64,000 nt of DNA from Hafnia alvei (GCF_964063325.1 NZ_OZ061315.1:3410001-3474000), one strand, 5' to 3'. Positions 17,607 through 27,269 are shown, numbered from the stretch's first letter. Translations and numbers: made by a program. The notes: a model not told the origin generated them from the sequence alone.

Positions 17607-19031
17607 ATGCCTGAACAATCCGCCTCGGTCCGCTGGCAGCTATGGATTGTCGCTTTTGGCTTTTTCATGCAAACGCTGGATACCACCATCGTCAACACGG
17701 CGTTGCCCGCAATGGCCGCAAGCCTTGGGGAAAGCCCGCTGCGCATGCAGTCGGTGGTGGTGGCCTATGTACTCACCGTGGCGGTGATGTTACCCGCCAG
17801 CGGCTGGCTAGCCGACCGCGTGGGCGTGAAACGTGTTTTCTTCAGCGCAATTATTTTGTTTACGCTGGGCTCTCTGTTTTGTGCTCAGGCTGAAACCCTA
17901 AACCAACTGCTGATGGCACGCGTGCTGCAAGGTATTGGCGGCGCCATGATGGTGCCGGTTGGGCGTTTAACCGTGATGAAAATAGTGCCGCGTAGCCAAT
18001 ATATGGCGGCGATGACCTTCGTTACGCTCCCCGGCCAAATTGGCCCACTGGTTGGCCCTGCACTAGGCGGATTTCTAGTGCAATATGCCAGCTGGCACTG
18101 GATATTTTTAATCAACTTACCCGTGGGTATTATCGGCGCCATAGCAACGCTGTGGCTGATGCCCAATTACAGTATGCAAACGCGGCGTTTTGATATCAGG
18201 GGATTTGTCATGCTCGCCGTTGGGATGGCAACGCTGACGCTGGCGCTCGATGGTCATAAAGGGCTTGGGCTTGAGACCAACATGATTTACGGCCTGATAT
18301 TGTCCGGCGGTATTGCTCTAGCCAGTTACTATTGGCACGCCAAACGCAGCGATGCCCCGCTGTTTAGCCTCGAACTGCTCAAAACCAAAACGTTCTCTCT
18401 CGGGCTGAGCGGCAGTTTTCTCGGGCGGATCGGCAGCGGAATGCTGCCATTTATGACGCCGATTTTCCTGCAAATCGGTATGGGATTTTCGCCGTTTCAC
18501 GCAGGGCTGATGATGATCCCGATGATTATCGGCAGTATGGGCATGAAGCGTATCGTGGTGCGGGTGGTGAATCAGTTTGGCTATCGTCGGGTATTGGTCG
18601 GAGCCACGTTGGCGTTAGCGGTGGTGAGTTTGGCGCTGCCGTTTACCGCAATGTATATCAGCCTCTGGGCTATTCCGCTGGTGCTGTTCTTTCAAGGCAT
18701 GATTAACGCCATGCGTTTTTCATCAATGAATACGCTCACGCTGAAAGATTTACCCGATGAACTCGCCAGCAGCGGCAACAGTTTACTGTCGATGATCATG
18801 CAGCTTTCTATGAGCTTGGGCGTAAGCGTAGCGGGTCTCCTGCTCGGCATGTTCTCACATCATCAAATCATCGCTAATAGCCTAGAGATCCATCAGGCAT
18901 TTTTATTCACCTATGTCTGCATTGCCCTGATTATTGCCCTACCCGCGCTGGTATTTTTACGCGTCCCGGACGACACGTTGGAAAACAGCACTCTTGAGCG
19001 CACAGTGCGCCGCCGCAAGGAGGAACCATGA
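17607..19031 (+). CDS. mdtD: MFS transporter MdtD
   Basis: This 474-residue major facilitator protein of the DHA2 (14-helix) type has TLDTTIVNTALPAMA in helix 1, LADRVGVKRVF in the first loop and the antiporter-like motif GPALGGFL. It corresponds to E. coli MdtD, the fourth gene of the mdtABCD-baeSR operon. Its role in drug resistance is unclear in E. coli, where other substrates such as citrate have been proposed. Its stop codon overlaps the baeS start (ATGA). Confidence 0.93.
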   Translation: MPEQSASVRWQLWIVAFGFFMQTLDTTIVNTALPAMAASLGESPLRMQSVVVAYVLTVAVMLPASGWLADRVGVKRVFFSAIILFTLGSLFCAQAETLNQLLMARVLQGIGGAMMVPVGRLTVMKIVPRSQYMAAMTFVTLPGQIGPLVGPALGGFLVQYASWHWIFLINLPVGIIGAIATLWLMPNYSMQTRRFDIRGFVMLAVGMATLTLALDGHKGLGLETNMIYGLILSGGIALASYYWHAKRSDAPLFSLELLKTKTFSLGLSGSFLGRIGSGMLPFMTPIFLQIGMGFSPFHAGLMMIPMIIGSMGMKRIVVRVVNQFGYRRVLVGATLALAVVSLALPFTAMYISLWAIPLVLFFQGMINAMRFSSMNTLTLKDLPDELASSGNSLLSMIMQLSMSLGVSVAGLLLGMFSHHQIIANSLEIHQAFLFTYVCIALIIALPALVFLRVPDDTLENSTLERTVRRRKEEP

Positions 19032-20401
19032 AGCTCGGTATCACAGGCAAGCTGTTTCTTGCCATTTTCTCCACCTGCATTCTGGTGTTGATCACCATGC
19101 ACTGGGGCGTGCGTCTAAGCTTCGAGCGCGGCTTTATCGACTACATCAAACACGGCAATGAACAGCGAGTGCGGCTGCTGGCCTCTGAGCTGGAAGAGCG
19201 CTATGCGCAGGCCGGAAGCTGGCGCTTTCTTCGCCATAACGACCGTGTGATTTTTCAGATCATGCATAACATTGAGCAAAGCAACGAAGGCAACGATACG
19301 CTGCCTCCGCACGGCTGGCGCACGCCGTTTTGGGTGATTGATAGCAAAAATCGCAAAATGGTTGGGCCGCCTGGCGAGATCCCCACCGAAGGCACACGCC
19401 AACCGGTGACGTATCAAGGAAGCACGGTGGGATGGGTGGTCACGACACCGCCGGAGCGGTTGACGCGGAATACCGATATCAACTTCGATTTGCAGCAACG
19501 GCGCACCAGCTGGCTGATTGTGGCACTGGCGACGCTGCTGGCGGCGGGCGTTACCTGGGCGCTATCACGCAGTATGCTCGCCCCGGTTAAACGCTTAGTC
19601 GACGCCATGCATCGGCTCGCCGCCGGTAATTTTTCTACCCGCGTTGAAGTGGAATCACGTGACGAATTGGGCAAGCTGGCACAAGACTTCAACCAGCTTG
19701 CCATCACGCTGGAAAAAAATGAGCATATTCGCCGCGCGCTCATGGCCGACGTTTCCCATGAGCTACGCACGCCGCTGGCGGTGCTGCGGGGTGAATTAGA
19801 AGCGATGCAAGACGGCGTTCGTCAAATGACGCAGGATTCGTTGGCCTCGTTGCAGGCCGAAGTGAGCACGTTAACCAAACTGGTCAACGATCTGCATCAG
19901 CTCTCTATGTCTGACGCAGGCGCCCTCGCCTACCGCAAAGAGCACATTGACGTCATTCATCTAGTACAAATCGCCGCTAGCGCATTCCACGATCGCTTCG
20001 CAATGAAAAACATTGTGCTTTCGCTCGACCTGCCCGAAAAAGCCTGTGTGTTTGGCGATCCTGACCGCTTGCTACAGCTGTTCAATAATTTATTCGAAAA
20101 TAGCCTGCGTTATACTGATGGCAACGGGCAACTCAAGGTACAAGGACAAATCCGCGATACCTATTTGCAGCTTTATTGGCACGACAGCGCCCCCGGCGTG
20201 ACCGATGACCAACTCAAGAAAATATTTGAACGTTTTTATCGCGCAGAAGGCTCGCGCAACCGCGCCAGCGGCGGCTCCGGTTTAGGATTATCTATCTGCC
20301 AAAATATAGTAGAAGCACACGGCGGACAAATGACCGCAGAGCACTCACCGCTGGGAGGCTTAACCGTTAGCCTGCAGTTGCCGCTTGATACAGAGAGCTA
20401 A
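19028..20401 (+). CDS. baeS: envelope stress sensor histidine kinase BaeS
   Basis: This 457-residue inner-membrane kinase senses envelope damage and exposure to indole, flavonoids or metals, and phosphorylates BaeR. It has an N-terminal membrane helix (about 8-28), a periplasmic sensor region, a second helix near 165-185, a HAMP domain, the H box DVSHELRTPLAVL, and ATPase boxes NSLRY, SGLGLSI and GLTVSL. It starts within the mdtD stop after a strong AGGAGG site, so it is cotranslated with the pump genes it controls. Confidence 0.95.
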   Translation: MKLGITGKLFLAIFSTCILVLITMHWGVRLSFERGFIDYIKHGNEQRVRLLASELEERYAQAGSWRFLRHNDRVIFQIMHNIEQSNEGNDTLPPHGWRTPFWVIDSKNRKMVGPPGEIPTEGTRQPVTYQGSTVGWVVTTPPERLTRNTDINFDLQQRRTSWLIVALATLLAAGVTWALSRSMLAPVKRLVDAMHRLAAGNFSTRVEVESRDELGKLAQDFNQLAITLEKNEHIRRALMADVSHELRTPLAVLRGELEAMQDGVRQMTQDSLASLQAEVSTLTKLVNDLHQLSMSDAGALAYRKEHIDVIHLVQIAASAFHDRFAMKNIVLSLDLPEKACVFGDPDRLLQLFNNLFENSLRYTDGNGQLKVQGQIRDTYLQLYWHDSAPGVTDDQLKKIFERFYRAEGSRNRASGGSGLGLSICQNIVEAHGGQMTAEHSPLGGLTVSLQLPLDTES

Positions 20402-20411
20402 GAGGAAGGTA

Positions 20412-21143
20412 ATGGGTATGAACAGTATTGCTGGAATCATGGACGTTGACCCCGCAGGACAACGCGTGTTGATCGTCGAAGATGAACCCAAGCTAGGACA
20501 ACTGCTGATCGACTATCTAACCGCAGGCGGATATCAGCCCCACTTGCTAGCAGATGGAAATCAGGTATTGCCCTATGTCCATCAAACGCCACCGGATTTA
20601 ATTCTGCTGGACTTAATGCTGCCCGGCACCGATGGTCTAACGCTGTGCCGCGAAATCCGTCGCTTCTCTGATGTGCCGATTGTGATGGTAACGGCGAAAA
20701 TTGAAGAAATAGACCGCCTGCTGGGGCTGGAAATTGGCGCCGATGACTATATCTGCAAGCCCTACAGCCCGCGTGAAGTCGTGGCGCGCGTCAAAACCAT
20801 TTTACGTCGCTGCGTACGCCAAAATGAAGCGAACGCCGAACCGGTTCTGATCATCGATGAAAACCGCTATCAGGCCAGTTTTAAAGATCAGCTGCTAGAT
20901 TTAACGCCGGCTGAATTTCGGCTATTGAAAACGCTGGCGACACAGCCCGGCACCGTGCTTTCACGCGAGCAACTGCTCAATCATCTATACGATGATTATC
21001 GCGTCGTCACCGACCGCACCGTCGATAGCCACATTAAAAACTTACGTCGTAAATTGGAGCAGCTCGAAAACGGCGAGCCGTTTATTCGCTCGGTTTACGG
21101 CATCGGTTATCGCTGGGAAGGGGCACCGTGTAAAGTGCTATAA
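20412..21143 (+). CDS. baeR: response regulator BaeR
   Basis: This OmpR-type regulator of about 243 residues has a receiver domain (VLIVEDEPKLG, phospho-Asp in LILLDLMLPG, Lys in CKPYSP) and a winged-helix DNA-binding domain (LTPAEFRLLKTL, TDRTVDSHIKNLRRKLE, YGIGYRW). It activates mdtABCD and other envelope-stress genes. The open frame extends into baeS, but AGGAAGG at 20403-20409 points to an ATG at 20412 or 20418; the upstream choice is given. A CGCTCCCG/CGGGAGCG hairpin 13 bases downstream (21156-21180) probably ends the operon. Confidence 0.93.
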   Translation: MGMNSIAGIMDVDPAGQRVLIVEDEPKLGQLLIDYLTAGGYQPHLLADGNQVLPYVHQTPPDLILLDLMLPGTDGLTLCREIRRFSDVPIVMVTAKIEEIDRLLGLEIGADDYICKPYSPREVVARVKTILRRCVRQNEANAEPVLIIDENRYQASFKDQLLDLTPAEFRLLKTLATQPGTVLSREQLLNHLYDDYRVVTDRTVDSHIKNLRRKLEQLENGEPFIRSVYGIGYRWEGAPCKVL

Positions 21144-21155
21144 AACCGCCATCAT

Positions 21156-21189
21156 CGCTCCCGTGCCTGCCGCGGGAGCGCCCTTTCTT
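21156..21189 (+). terminator. probable terminator after baeR
   Basis: The 8-bp GC-rich stem CGCTCCCG / CGGGAGCG (21156-21180) is followed by a short T-containing tail, CCCTTTCTT. It is the likely end of the mdtABCD-baeSR transcript, though the tail is weak. Confidence 0.6.
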
Positions 21190-21391
21190 ATCTTCCTCCA
21201 ATCAGGTAAATGCCTGCAAATATCCAGCCATTGTCTATACTTATCCTGATTTATTCAGCGTAAACGGCATCCATCTCACTCTCATTGACGCAGTTAATCA
21301 CTGCAAAACTTATCCGTCATTATTCACGTTGCGAGCGCGGCTAACGCTGACGCAGCTTAAAGTATGGCGGGGATAGATTTAGGAGATACCC

Positions 21392-21733
21392 ATGGCAATC
21401 GGCTATTACGAAATCAAAAAAGCGAAGAACGGACAGTTCCACTTCAATCTAAAAGCCAGCAATGGAGAGATTATTCTTTCCAGCGAAATGTATGCCAGTA
21501 AGGCATCTGCTGACAACGGCATCGCATCGGTACAGTCAAACTCCCCCGATGAAGCGCAGTTTGAGATCAAAAACAGCAGCAGCGATCAGCCCTATTTCAT
21601 TCTCAAAGCAAAGAATCATCAGGTGATCGGCACCAGTGAAATGTATAGCTCTGAGAGCGCCGCACGAAAAGGGATTCAGTCGGTGGTGAAAAACGGCGCA
21701 ACGACGGATATCAGAGATTTGACGCACGGGTGA
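21392..21733 (+). CDS. yegP: DUF1508 protein YegP
   Basis: This 113-residue protein consists of two tandem repeats of the short YegP/DUF1508 fold: GYYEIKKAKNGQFHFNLKASNGEIILSSE... style units at about residues 3-50 and 54-103, each ending in SSEMY or TSEMY. A clear GGAG site precedes the ATG. In E. coli yegP lies in the same place between baeR and yegQ. The function is unknown; the fold is tied to stress-induced small proteins. Confidence 0.92.
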   Translation: MAIGYYEIKKAKNGQFHFNLKASNGEIILSSEMYASKASADNGIASVQSNSPDEAQFEIKNSSSDQPYFILKAKNHQVIGTSEMYSSESAARKGIQSVVKNGATTDIRDLTHG

Positions 21734-21769
21734 TTATCTTTCGGGGGCAACCCAATGCCCCCACATTCA

Positions 21770-21798
21770 TTGTGCTCCCTCGCCGAACCCTCTATAAT
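21770..21798 (+). promoter_or_regulatory. sigma-70 promoter of trhP
   Basis: A perfect -10 TATAAT (21793-21798) stands 17 bases after a -35 of TTGTGC (21770-21775). It lies 70 bases before the trhP start. Just upstream a GGGGGCA/TGCCCCC hairpin (21743-21763) may end yegP transcription. Confidence 0.75.
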
Positions 21799-21867
21799 GC
21801 CCGCCTTCACTGTACCTACAGGTACAGACTGACTTGTGATCAGACCTTTAAAGAGAAATACAAACCT

Positions 21868-23238
21868 ATGTTTACTCCGGAATTACTCTCTCCGGCCGGT
21901 ACGCTGAAAAACATGCGCTATGCGTTCGCCTATGGCGCTGATGCTGTTTATGCCGGTCAACCTCGTTACAGCCTGCGTGTTCGCAACAACGAATTCAACC
22001 ATGAGAACCTCGCCCTCGGCATCAATGAAGCACATGCGCTGGGTAAAAAATTCTACGTGGTGGTGAATATCGCGCCGCACAATGCCAAATTGAAAACCTT
22101 CCTACGTGACCTCAAACCGGTTATCGAAATGGGGCCGGACGCGCTGATTATGTCCGATCCGGGATTGATTTCCATGGTGCGCGAAGCCTTCCCTGAGATG
22201 GCAATTCATCTTTCAGTACAGGCAAACGCGGTTAACTGGGCGACGGTAAAATTCTGGAAGCAAATGGGGCTGACCCGCGTGATCCTGTCGCGCGAGCTTT
22301 CTCTGGAAGAAATTGAAGAAATTCGCCAGCAGGTTCCTGATATGGAGCTTGAAATCTTTGTGCATGGCGCACTGTGCATGGCCTATTCTGGCCGCTGCCT
22401 GCTTTCCGGCTATATCAACAAGCGTGACCCTAATCAGGGCACCTGCACCAACGCCTGCCGTTGGGAATATAAAGTTCAGGAAGGCAAAGAAGATACCGTC
22501 GGCAATATCGTTCACGTTCATGAACCGATCCCTGTTACCGAAGTCCCCGCTGAGCCAACGCTGGGTATCGGCGCACCGACCGATAAAGTCTTTATGTTAG
22601 AAGAAGCGATGCGCCCGGGCGAATACATGAGCGCATTCGAAGACGAGCACGGCACCTACATCATGAACTCCAAGGACCTGCGTGCGATTCAGCACGTTGA
22701 GCGACTGACCCAAATGGGCGTTCATTCATTGAAAATTGAAGGTCGTACTAAGTCCTTCTACTACGTCGCTCGTACCGCTCAGGTATACCGCCGCGCGATT
22801 GATGACGCCGTGGCGGGTAAGCCGTTCGACCCAACGTTGCTCACCACGCTGGAAGCATTAGCGCACCGTGGCTATACCGAAGGTTTCCTGCGTCGCCACG
22901 TGCACGAAGATCAACAGAACTACGACTATGGCTATTCTGTATCCGATCGCCAGCAGTTTGTTGGCGAACTGACAGGCGCACGCCGCGAGGGTTATGCCGA
23001 AGTCTTGGTGAAGAATAAGTTCTCATTAGACGACAGCGTTGAAATGATGACGCCAAAAGGCAACGTGCAGTTCACGCTTGAAGCGATGCAAAACAAGAAA
23101 GGCGAGCCAACTCAAGTCGCGCCGGGAGACGGGCATATTGTCTATATCCCTGTTCCTGAAGATTTGGATCTTGAATTCGCGCTATTGATGCGTAATTTGG
23201 CAGGCACCGATACGCGCAATCCGCATACACCAGCGTAA
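21868..23238 (+). CDS. trhP: tRNA hydroxylation protein TrhP (peptidase U32 family)
   Basis: This 456-residue protein of the U32 family, formerly YegQ, makes 5-hydroxyuridine at position 34 of tRNAs from prephenate-dependent chemistry. The N-terminus ELLSPAGTLKNMRYAFAYGADAVY, the Cys-rich core HGALCMAYSGRCLLSGY and GTCTNACRWEY (Fe-S ligands), and SLKIEGRTKS are conserved. The frame is open 138 bases further upstream, but the start at 21868 gives the family N-terminus and sits after a good promoter. A strong terminator follows, then the CyaR gene, as in E. coli. Confidence 0.94.
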   Translation: MFTPELLSPAGTLKNMRYAFAYGADAVYAGQPRYSLRVRNNEFNHENLALGINEAHALGKKFYVVVNIAPHNAKLKTFLRDLKPVIEMGPDALIMSDPGLISMVREAFPEMAIHLSVQANAVNWATVKFWKQMGLTRVILSRELSLEEIEEIRQQVPDMELEIFVHGALCMAYSGRCLLSGYINKRDPNQGTCTNACRWEYKVQEGKEDTVGNIVHVHEPIPVTEVPAEPTLGIGAPTDKVFMLEEAMRPGEYMSAFEDEHGTYIMNSKDLRAIQHVERLTQMGVHSLKIEGRTKSFYYVARTAQVYRRAIDDAVAGKPFDPTLLTTLEALAHRGYTEGFLRRHVHEDQQNYDYGYSVSDRQQFVGELTGARREGYAEVLVKNKFSLDDSVEMMTPKGNVQFTLEAMQNKKGEPTQVAPGDGHIVYIPVPEDLDLEFALLMRNLAGTDTRNPHTPA

Positions 23239-23259
23239 TTCGGCCCGCTAAACGCCTAG

Positions 23260-23294
23260 GCGTAGCTTATTTCTTATAAGCTGCGCTTTTTTTT
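23260..23294 (+). terminator. rho-independent terminator of trhP
   Basis: An 11-bp stem (GCGTAGCTTAT with ATAAGCTGCGC, one G-U pair) at 23260-23286 is followed by eight T residues. Confidence 0.9.
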
Positions 23295-23323
23295 ATCTCT
23301 TTTTGTACTTAATATTCCGAATA

Positions 23324-23366
23324 TAAGATTAAGATCACACTTAAACTTATCGTATATAGATATTAT
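23324..23366 (+). promoter_or_regulatory. CRP-dependent promoter of cyaR
   Basis: A CRP-like site, TAAGA-N6-TCACA, covers 23324-23339 with one perfect half. A -10 element TATTAT lies at 23361-23366. If RNA starts near 23373, the CRP centre is at -41.5, the class II position. CyaR in E. coli is activated by cAMP-CRP. Confidence 0.75.
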
Positions 23367-23372
23367 CGAGTG

Positions 23373-23452
23373 GCAAAAAGATATAACGAAAAAGCAATAC
23401 TAGGAACCACCTCCTTGCCAGCCCAATCTCCCTTGGGCTGGTTTTCTTTTTT
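23373..23452 (+). ncRNA. cyaR: small regulatory RNA CyaR
   Basis: CyaR is an Hfq-dependent RNA that represses outer-membrane and metabolic genes such as ompX, luxS and nadE by pairing near their ribosome binding sites. The diagnostic single-stranded core GGAACCACCTCCTT (23403-23416) is identical to E. coli CyaR, and ATCTCCCTT in the terminator loop is also kept. The terminator stem has changed to CCAGCCCAA/TTGGGCTGG with a T-rich tail to 23452. The position, directly after trhP and before yegS, matches E. coli. The 5' end is inferred from the promoter. Confidence 0.92.
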
Positions 23453-23891
23453 ACTCAACGTTTTATAATCCCCTAAGTCAACTATTTAAATTCGTTAATC
23501 TTTCTATTCCTTATTTACTCACCTCCGCACAGAAAAATACCTACCCTTTTACAATCAATATGTTACATGATAGTTACTTTGGTAAATTAATTTATTTTTC
23601 AGATTATCGCATCCGATATCTAGATAATTTTAAATAACCTAGAAATCAGGAAATGGCTTATTAAGCTTTTAATTAATCATTTTACTTAATTAAAGTTAAT
23701 TTTATATTTAATCAATTCATTTATTCCTTTCAACTGAAACCTTTCAGCGTCATTTATTACGTTATATTTCCCGATGAGAGCGGTTTCATTAATATTCATT
23801 GATGAATGCAATTCATACAGGTAAAACAGGATGAATATCTATGTTATAACAATGTAAGAATTAGTATTTTTACCCCTTCAGGAGAAAACAC
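23453..23891. other. AT-rich intergenic region before yegS
   Basis: About 440 bases of AT-rich DNA with no credible reading frame or RNA gene that I can support. It presumably carries the yegS promoter. The yegS ribosome binding site CAGGAG is at its right end. Confidence 0.6.
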
Positions 23892-24791
23892 ATGCCTCAA
23901 TTACACTCCGCGTTAGTTATCTTGAACGGCAAAGGCGCCGGCAATCAGGACGTACGTGAAGCGATTGACGGGTTGCGCACCGCGGGAAATACCCTGCATG
24001 TACGCGTGACGTGGGAACATGGTGACGCTAAACGCTATGTGGCGGAGGCCGTAGAGCTCGGCGTCGAAACGATTGTGGCCGGCGGCGGCGATGGCACCAT
24101 TAACGAAGTGTCTGATGCGCTGAGCCAGCACAGTGAATCCTCCCGCCCTGTATTAGCCGTGTTACCGCTTGGCACAGCCAATGATTTTGCTACCGCCTGT
24201 TTAATTCCTGAAGAACCTCAGGCGGCGCTACAACTCGCTTTGCAAGGGCGCGCAGTAGCGATCGACTTTGCCCGCATCAACGATAAACGCGTTTTTATCA
24301 ATATGGCGACCGGCGGATTCGGCACCAAAATCACTACCGAAACGCCTGAGAAATTAAAATCCATTCTCGGTGGGGCCTCTTATTTCCTACATGGGATTCT
24401 GCGAATGGATACGCTCAAGGCTGATTTTTGCCAGATTTCCGGCCCTGATTTCCATTGGGAAGGCAATGCGCTGGTGGTTGCCATCGGCAATGGCCGTCAA
24501 GCAGGTGGTGGGCAGCCGTTGTGCCCCGAAGCCTTAATCAATGATGGAAAACTGGATCTGCGCGTTTTAACCTCTGATGAGCTGCTGCCCGCGCTGCTAG
24601 AAAGCCTGCTCAAAGGCGAAAGCAATAAAAACGTCATTGAGGCCTCGTTGCCGTGGTTAGAAATTACCTCACCTCATGAAATGACGCTCAATCTGGACGG
24701 CGAGCCCTTGAGCGCCAAGCATTTTCGCATTGAAATCGAACCCGATGCCATCAGCCTGCGTCTGCCGCCAAACTGCCCACTGATTGGCTAA
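23892..24791 (+). CDS. yegS: lipid kinase YegS
   Basis: This 299-residue protein belongs to the diacylglycerol/sphingosine kinase fold. The nucleotide-binding motif GGGDGTINEV is at residues 64-73, followed by LPLGTANDFAT and the C-terminal TLNLDGEPL. E. coli YegS phosphorylates phosphatidylglycerol in vitro. The length equals the E. coli protein, and a good AGGAG site precedes the ATG. It follows cyaR as in E. coli. Confidence 0.95.
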   Translation: MPQLHSALVILNGKGAGNQDVREAIDGLRTAGNTLHVRVTWEHGDAKRYVAEAVELGVETIVAGGGDGTINEVSDALSQHSESSRPVLAVLPLGTANDFATACLIPEEPQAALQLALQGRAVAIDFARINDKRVFINMATGGFGTKITTETPEKLKSILGGASYFLHGILRMDTLKADFCQISGPDFHWEGNALVVAIGNGRQAGGGQPLCPEALINDGKLDLRVLTSDELLPALLESLLKGESNKNVIEASLPWLEITSPHEMTLNLDGEPLSAKHFRIEIEPDAISLRLPPNCPLIG

Positions 24792-25018
24792 TAAGGCCGT
24801 AAAAAGCCCTAATTCTCTCTGATTTTCACCCTGCCCTTCCCTATTTAGGAGGGGCACTCTCTACGCACCTTTCATTTTTCTTCCTCAGCTAAAACCGTGA
24901 TCTCATCGGGCAAATTTCGATCATTATACTTGTATGGTAGTTATGTCAGGTTTATGTTTCCGTCATCATTAAGGTCACATTCCAAGCAGAGAAAAATCCG
25001 CGCTAAGGAAATTCAACG

Positions 25019-26233
25019 ATGAAGATTGTTAAAGCTGAAGTATTTGTTACCTGTCCAGGACGTAATTTTGTCACGCTGAAAATCACCACCGACGACGGGC
25101 TAACCGGCATCGGAGACGCAACGCTTAACGGGCGTGAATTGCCGGTGGCTTCCTATTTACAAGATCACGTTTGCCCACAGCTGATCGGACGCGACGCGCA
25201 TAGGATCGAAGATATTTGGCAGTTTTTCTATAAGGGCGCTTATTGGCGTCGCGGCCCCGTCACGATGTCAGCCATTTCTGCCGTTGATATGGCGCTATGG
25301 GATATCAAAGCCAAAGCCGCCAACATGCCGTTGTATCAACTGCTCGGCGGCGCATCCCGCGAAGGTGTGATGGTTTACTGCCACACCACCGGCCACTCGC
25401 TGGATGACGTGTTGGAAGATTACGCCAAACACAAAGAGCTGGGCTTTAAAGCTATTCGCGTGCAGTGCGGCGTACCAGGTATGAAAACCACCTATGGGAT
25501 GTCCAAAGGCAAAGGTCTGGCCTATGAACCTGCCACCAAGGGCAATTGGCCAGAAGAGCAGCTATGGTCAACGGAAAAATATCTCGATTTTACCCCGAAG
25601 TTATTCGCCGCCGTCCGCGACCGCTTTGGCTTTGACGAACATGTGCTGCACGACATGCATCACCGCCTCACGCCTATCGAAGCTGCGCGTTTTGGCAAGA
25701 GCATTGAAGACTACCGTCTGTTCTGGATGGAAGATCCAACGCCTGCGGAAAATCAGGAATGCTTCCGTTTGATCCGCCAGCACACGGTTACCCCCATCGC
25801 CGTGGGTGAAGTATTCAACAGCATCTGGGACTGCAAACAGCTGATCGAAGAGCAGCTGATAGATTATATCCGCACCACCATTACCCACGCGGGCGGCATC
25901 ACCGGTATGCGCCGTATTGCCGACTTCGCTGCGTTATATCAAGTACGTACCGGCTCTCACGGCCCTTCCGATCTCTCTCCGATTTGCATGGCTGCCGCGC
26001 TGCATTTTGATCTGTGGGTGCCTAATTTTGGCGTTCAGGAATACATGGGCTATTCCGAGCAAATGCTGGAAGTGTTCCCACACAGCTGGACCTTCGATAA
26101 CGGCTACATGCATCCGGGTGACAAACCTGGGCTCGGTATCGAATTCGATGAAAAACTCGCGGCTAAATATCCGTATGAACCAGCCTATTTGCCCGTTGCG
26201 CGCCTCGAAGATGGCACGTTGTGGAATTGGTAA
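25019..26233 (+). CDS. rspA: ManD-family sugar-acid dehydratase RspA
   Basis: This 404-residue enolase-superfamily enzyme belongs to the D-mannonate/D-gluconate dehydratase (ManD) group. The family's Arg147 and Tyr159 pair is present at those positions. Metal ligands and catalytic residues follow as Asp212 and His214 in HDMHHRL, Glu238 in WMEDPT and Glu264 in VGEVFN. It should remove water from a sugar acid to give a 2-keto-3-deoxy acid; some RspA proteins do this only weakly. It opens a same-strand run rspA-rspB-transporter-ydfI with rspR after it. A possible GntR-type operator, ACTTGTATGGTAGT, lies near 24928-24941. Confidence 0.92.
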   Translation: MKIVKAEVFVTCPGRNFVTLKITTDDGLTGIGDATLNGRELPVASYLQDHVCPQLIGRDAHRIEDIWQFFYKGAYWRRGPVTMSAISAVDMALWDIKAKAANMPLYQLLGGASREGVMVYCHTTGHSLDDVLEDYAKHKELGFKAIRVQCGVPGMKTTYGMSKGKGLAYEPATKGNWPEEQLWSTEKYLDFTPKLFAAVRDRFGFDEHVLHDMHHRLTPIEAARFGKSIEDYRLFWMEDPTPAENQECFRLIRQHTVTPIAVGEVFNSIWDCKQLIEEQLIDYIRTTITHAGGITGMRRIADFAALYQVRTGSHGPSDLSPICMAAALHFDLWVPNFGVQEYMGYSEQMLEVFPHSWTFDNGYMHPGDKPGLGIEFDEKLAAKYPYEPAYLPVARLEDGTLWNW

Positions 26234-26249
26234 CTGAGAGGAATTTCCA

Positions 26250-27269
26250 ATGAAAAGCATCGTTATTCAACAACCAGAGAAGCTGGTGATTGAGGATCGC
26301 CCGATCCCACAACCACCAACGGGTGAAGTCAGAGTTCGCGTGCGTCGCGCGGGGATCTGCGGCTCAGACGTGCATATTTTCCGTGGGCATAACCCTTTCG
26401 CCAAGTATCCACGCGTTATTGGTCATGAGTTCTTCGGCATCATCGATGCCGTGGGGGAAGGCGTAGACGCCAGCCGACGAGGAGAACGCGTGGTTATCGA
26501 TCCCGTTGTCAGCTGCGGCCATTGCTACCCTTGCTCTATTGGGCGGCCAAATGTTTGCACCGAGTTGCAGGTTATCGGCGTACACCGCGACGGTGGGTTC
26601 AGTGAATATGCCTGTGCGCCTGCGCGCAATGCTTATGTCGTCCCCGATAGCATTCCTGAAGCAGAAGCGACCATGATTGAGCCCTTTACCATTGCCGCTA
26701 ATATTTGTGCTCAGCTCAAACCTCAGCCCAACGATGTGGCCTTGGTATACGGTGCGGGGCCAATGGGCCTAACCGTGATTCAGGCGTTACGCGGCGTGTA
26801 TGGCGTATCTACCATTATTGTCGCCGACCGTATTTCTGAGCGTTTGCAAATGGCACAGACGAACGGTGCCGATCGCATCATCGACAATACCCATCTCGAT
26901 TTAGCGGAAGTATTAAAGCAGGAAGGCATTCGCCCGACGCTTATCGTTGACGCAGCCTGCCACCCTTCAATATTGCCTCAGGCTATTGCGCTGGCCTCTC
27001 CCGCCGCACGCATTGGCATTATGGGATTCTCTTCCGATCCTTGCGTGCTCAACCAGCAAAGCATTACCAGTAAGGAAATCTCAATCTTCAGCTCGCGTCT
27101 CAACAGCGCGCGTTTTCCTCAGGTTATTGAATGGATGAAGGAAAAGAAAATCCATCCAGAAAAGCTGATCACCCATAGCTTTCCACTTGAGCACGTTACC
27201 GATGCGCTCGTTCTGTTCGAACAAGATCAGAAAACCTGTTGCAAGGTGCTTTTAGATTTTAACGAATAG
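26250..27269 (+). CDS. rspB: zinc-type dehydrogenase RspB
   Basis: This 339-residue medium-chain dehydrogenase has catalytic zinc residues in GICGSDVH and GHEFFG, structural zinc Cys residues in SCGHCYPCSIGRPNVC, and the Rossmann motif GAGPMGL. It probably oxidises a sugar acid or polyol at a secondary alcohol, NAD-dependently. It lies 16 bases after rspA with a GAGAGGA site, so the two are cotranscribed. Its last codon merges into a 14-bp tandem repeat at 27264-27291. Confidence 0.92.
   Translation: MKSIVIQQPEKLVIEDRPIPQPPTGEVRVRVRRAGICGSDVHIFRGHNPFAKYPRVIGHEFFGIIDAVGEGVDASRRGERVVIDPVVSCGHCYPCSIGRPNVCTELQVIGVHRDGGFSEYACAPARNAYVVPDSIPEAEATMIEPFTIAANICAQLKPQPNDVALVYGAGPMGLTVIQALRGVYGVSTIIVADRISERLQMAQTNGADRIIDNTHLDLAEVLKQEGIRPTLIVDAACHPSILPQAIALASPAARIGIMGFSSDPCVLNQQSITSKEISIFSSRLNSARFPQVIEWMKEKKIHPEKLITHSFPLEHVTDALVLFEQDQKTCCKVLLDFNE

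Noticed and set aside
24960..25000. CRP site upstream of rspA (TCACA half near 24975)
   Set aside because: Only one half-site is good; the other half does not resemble TGTGA.
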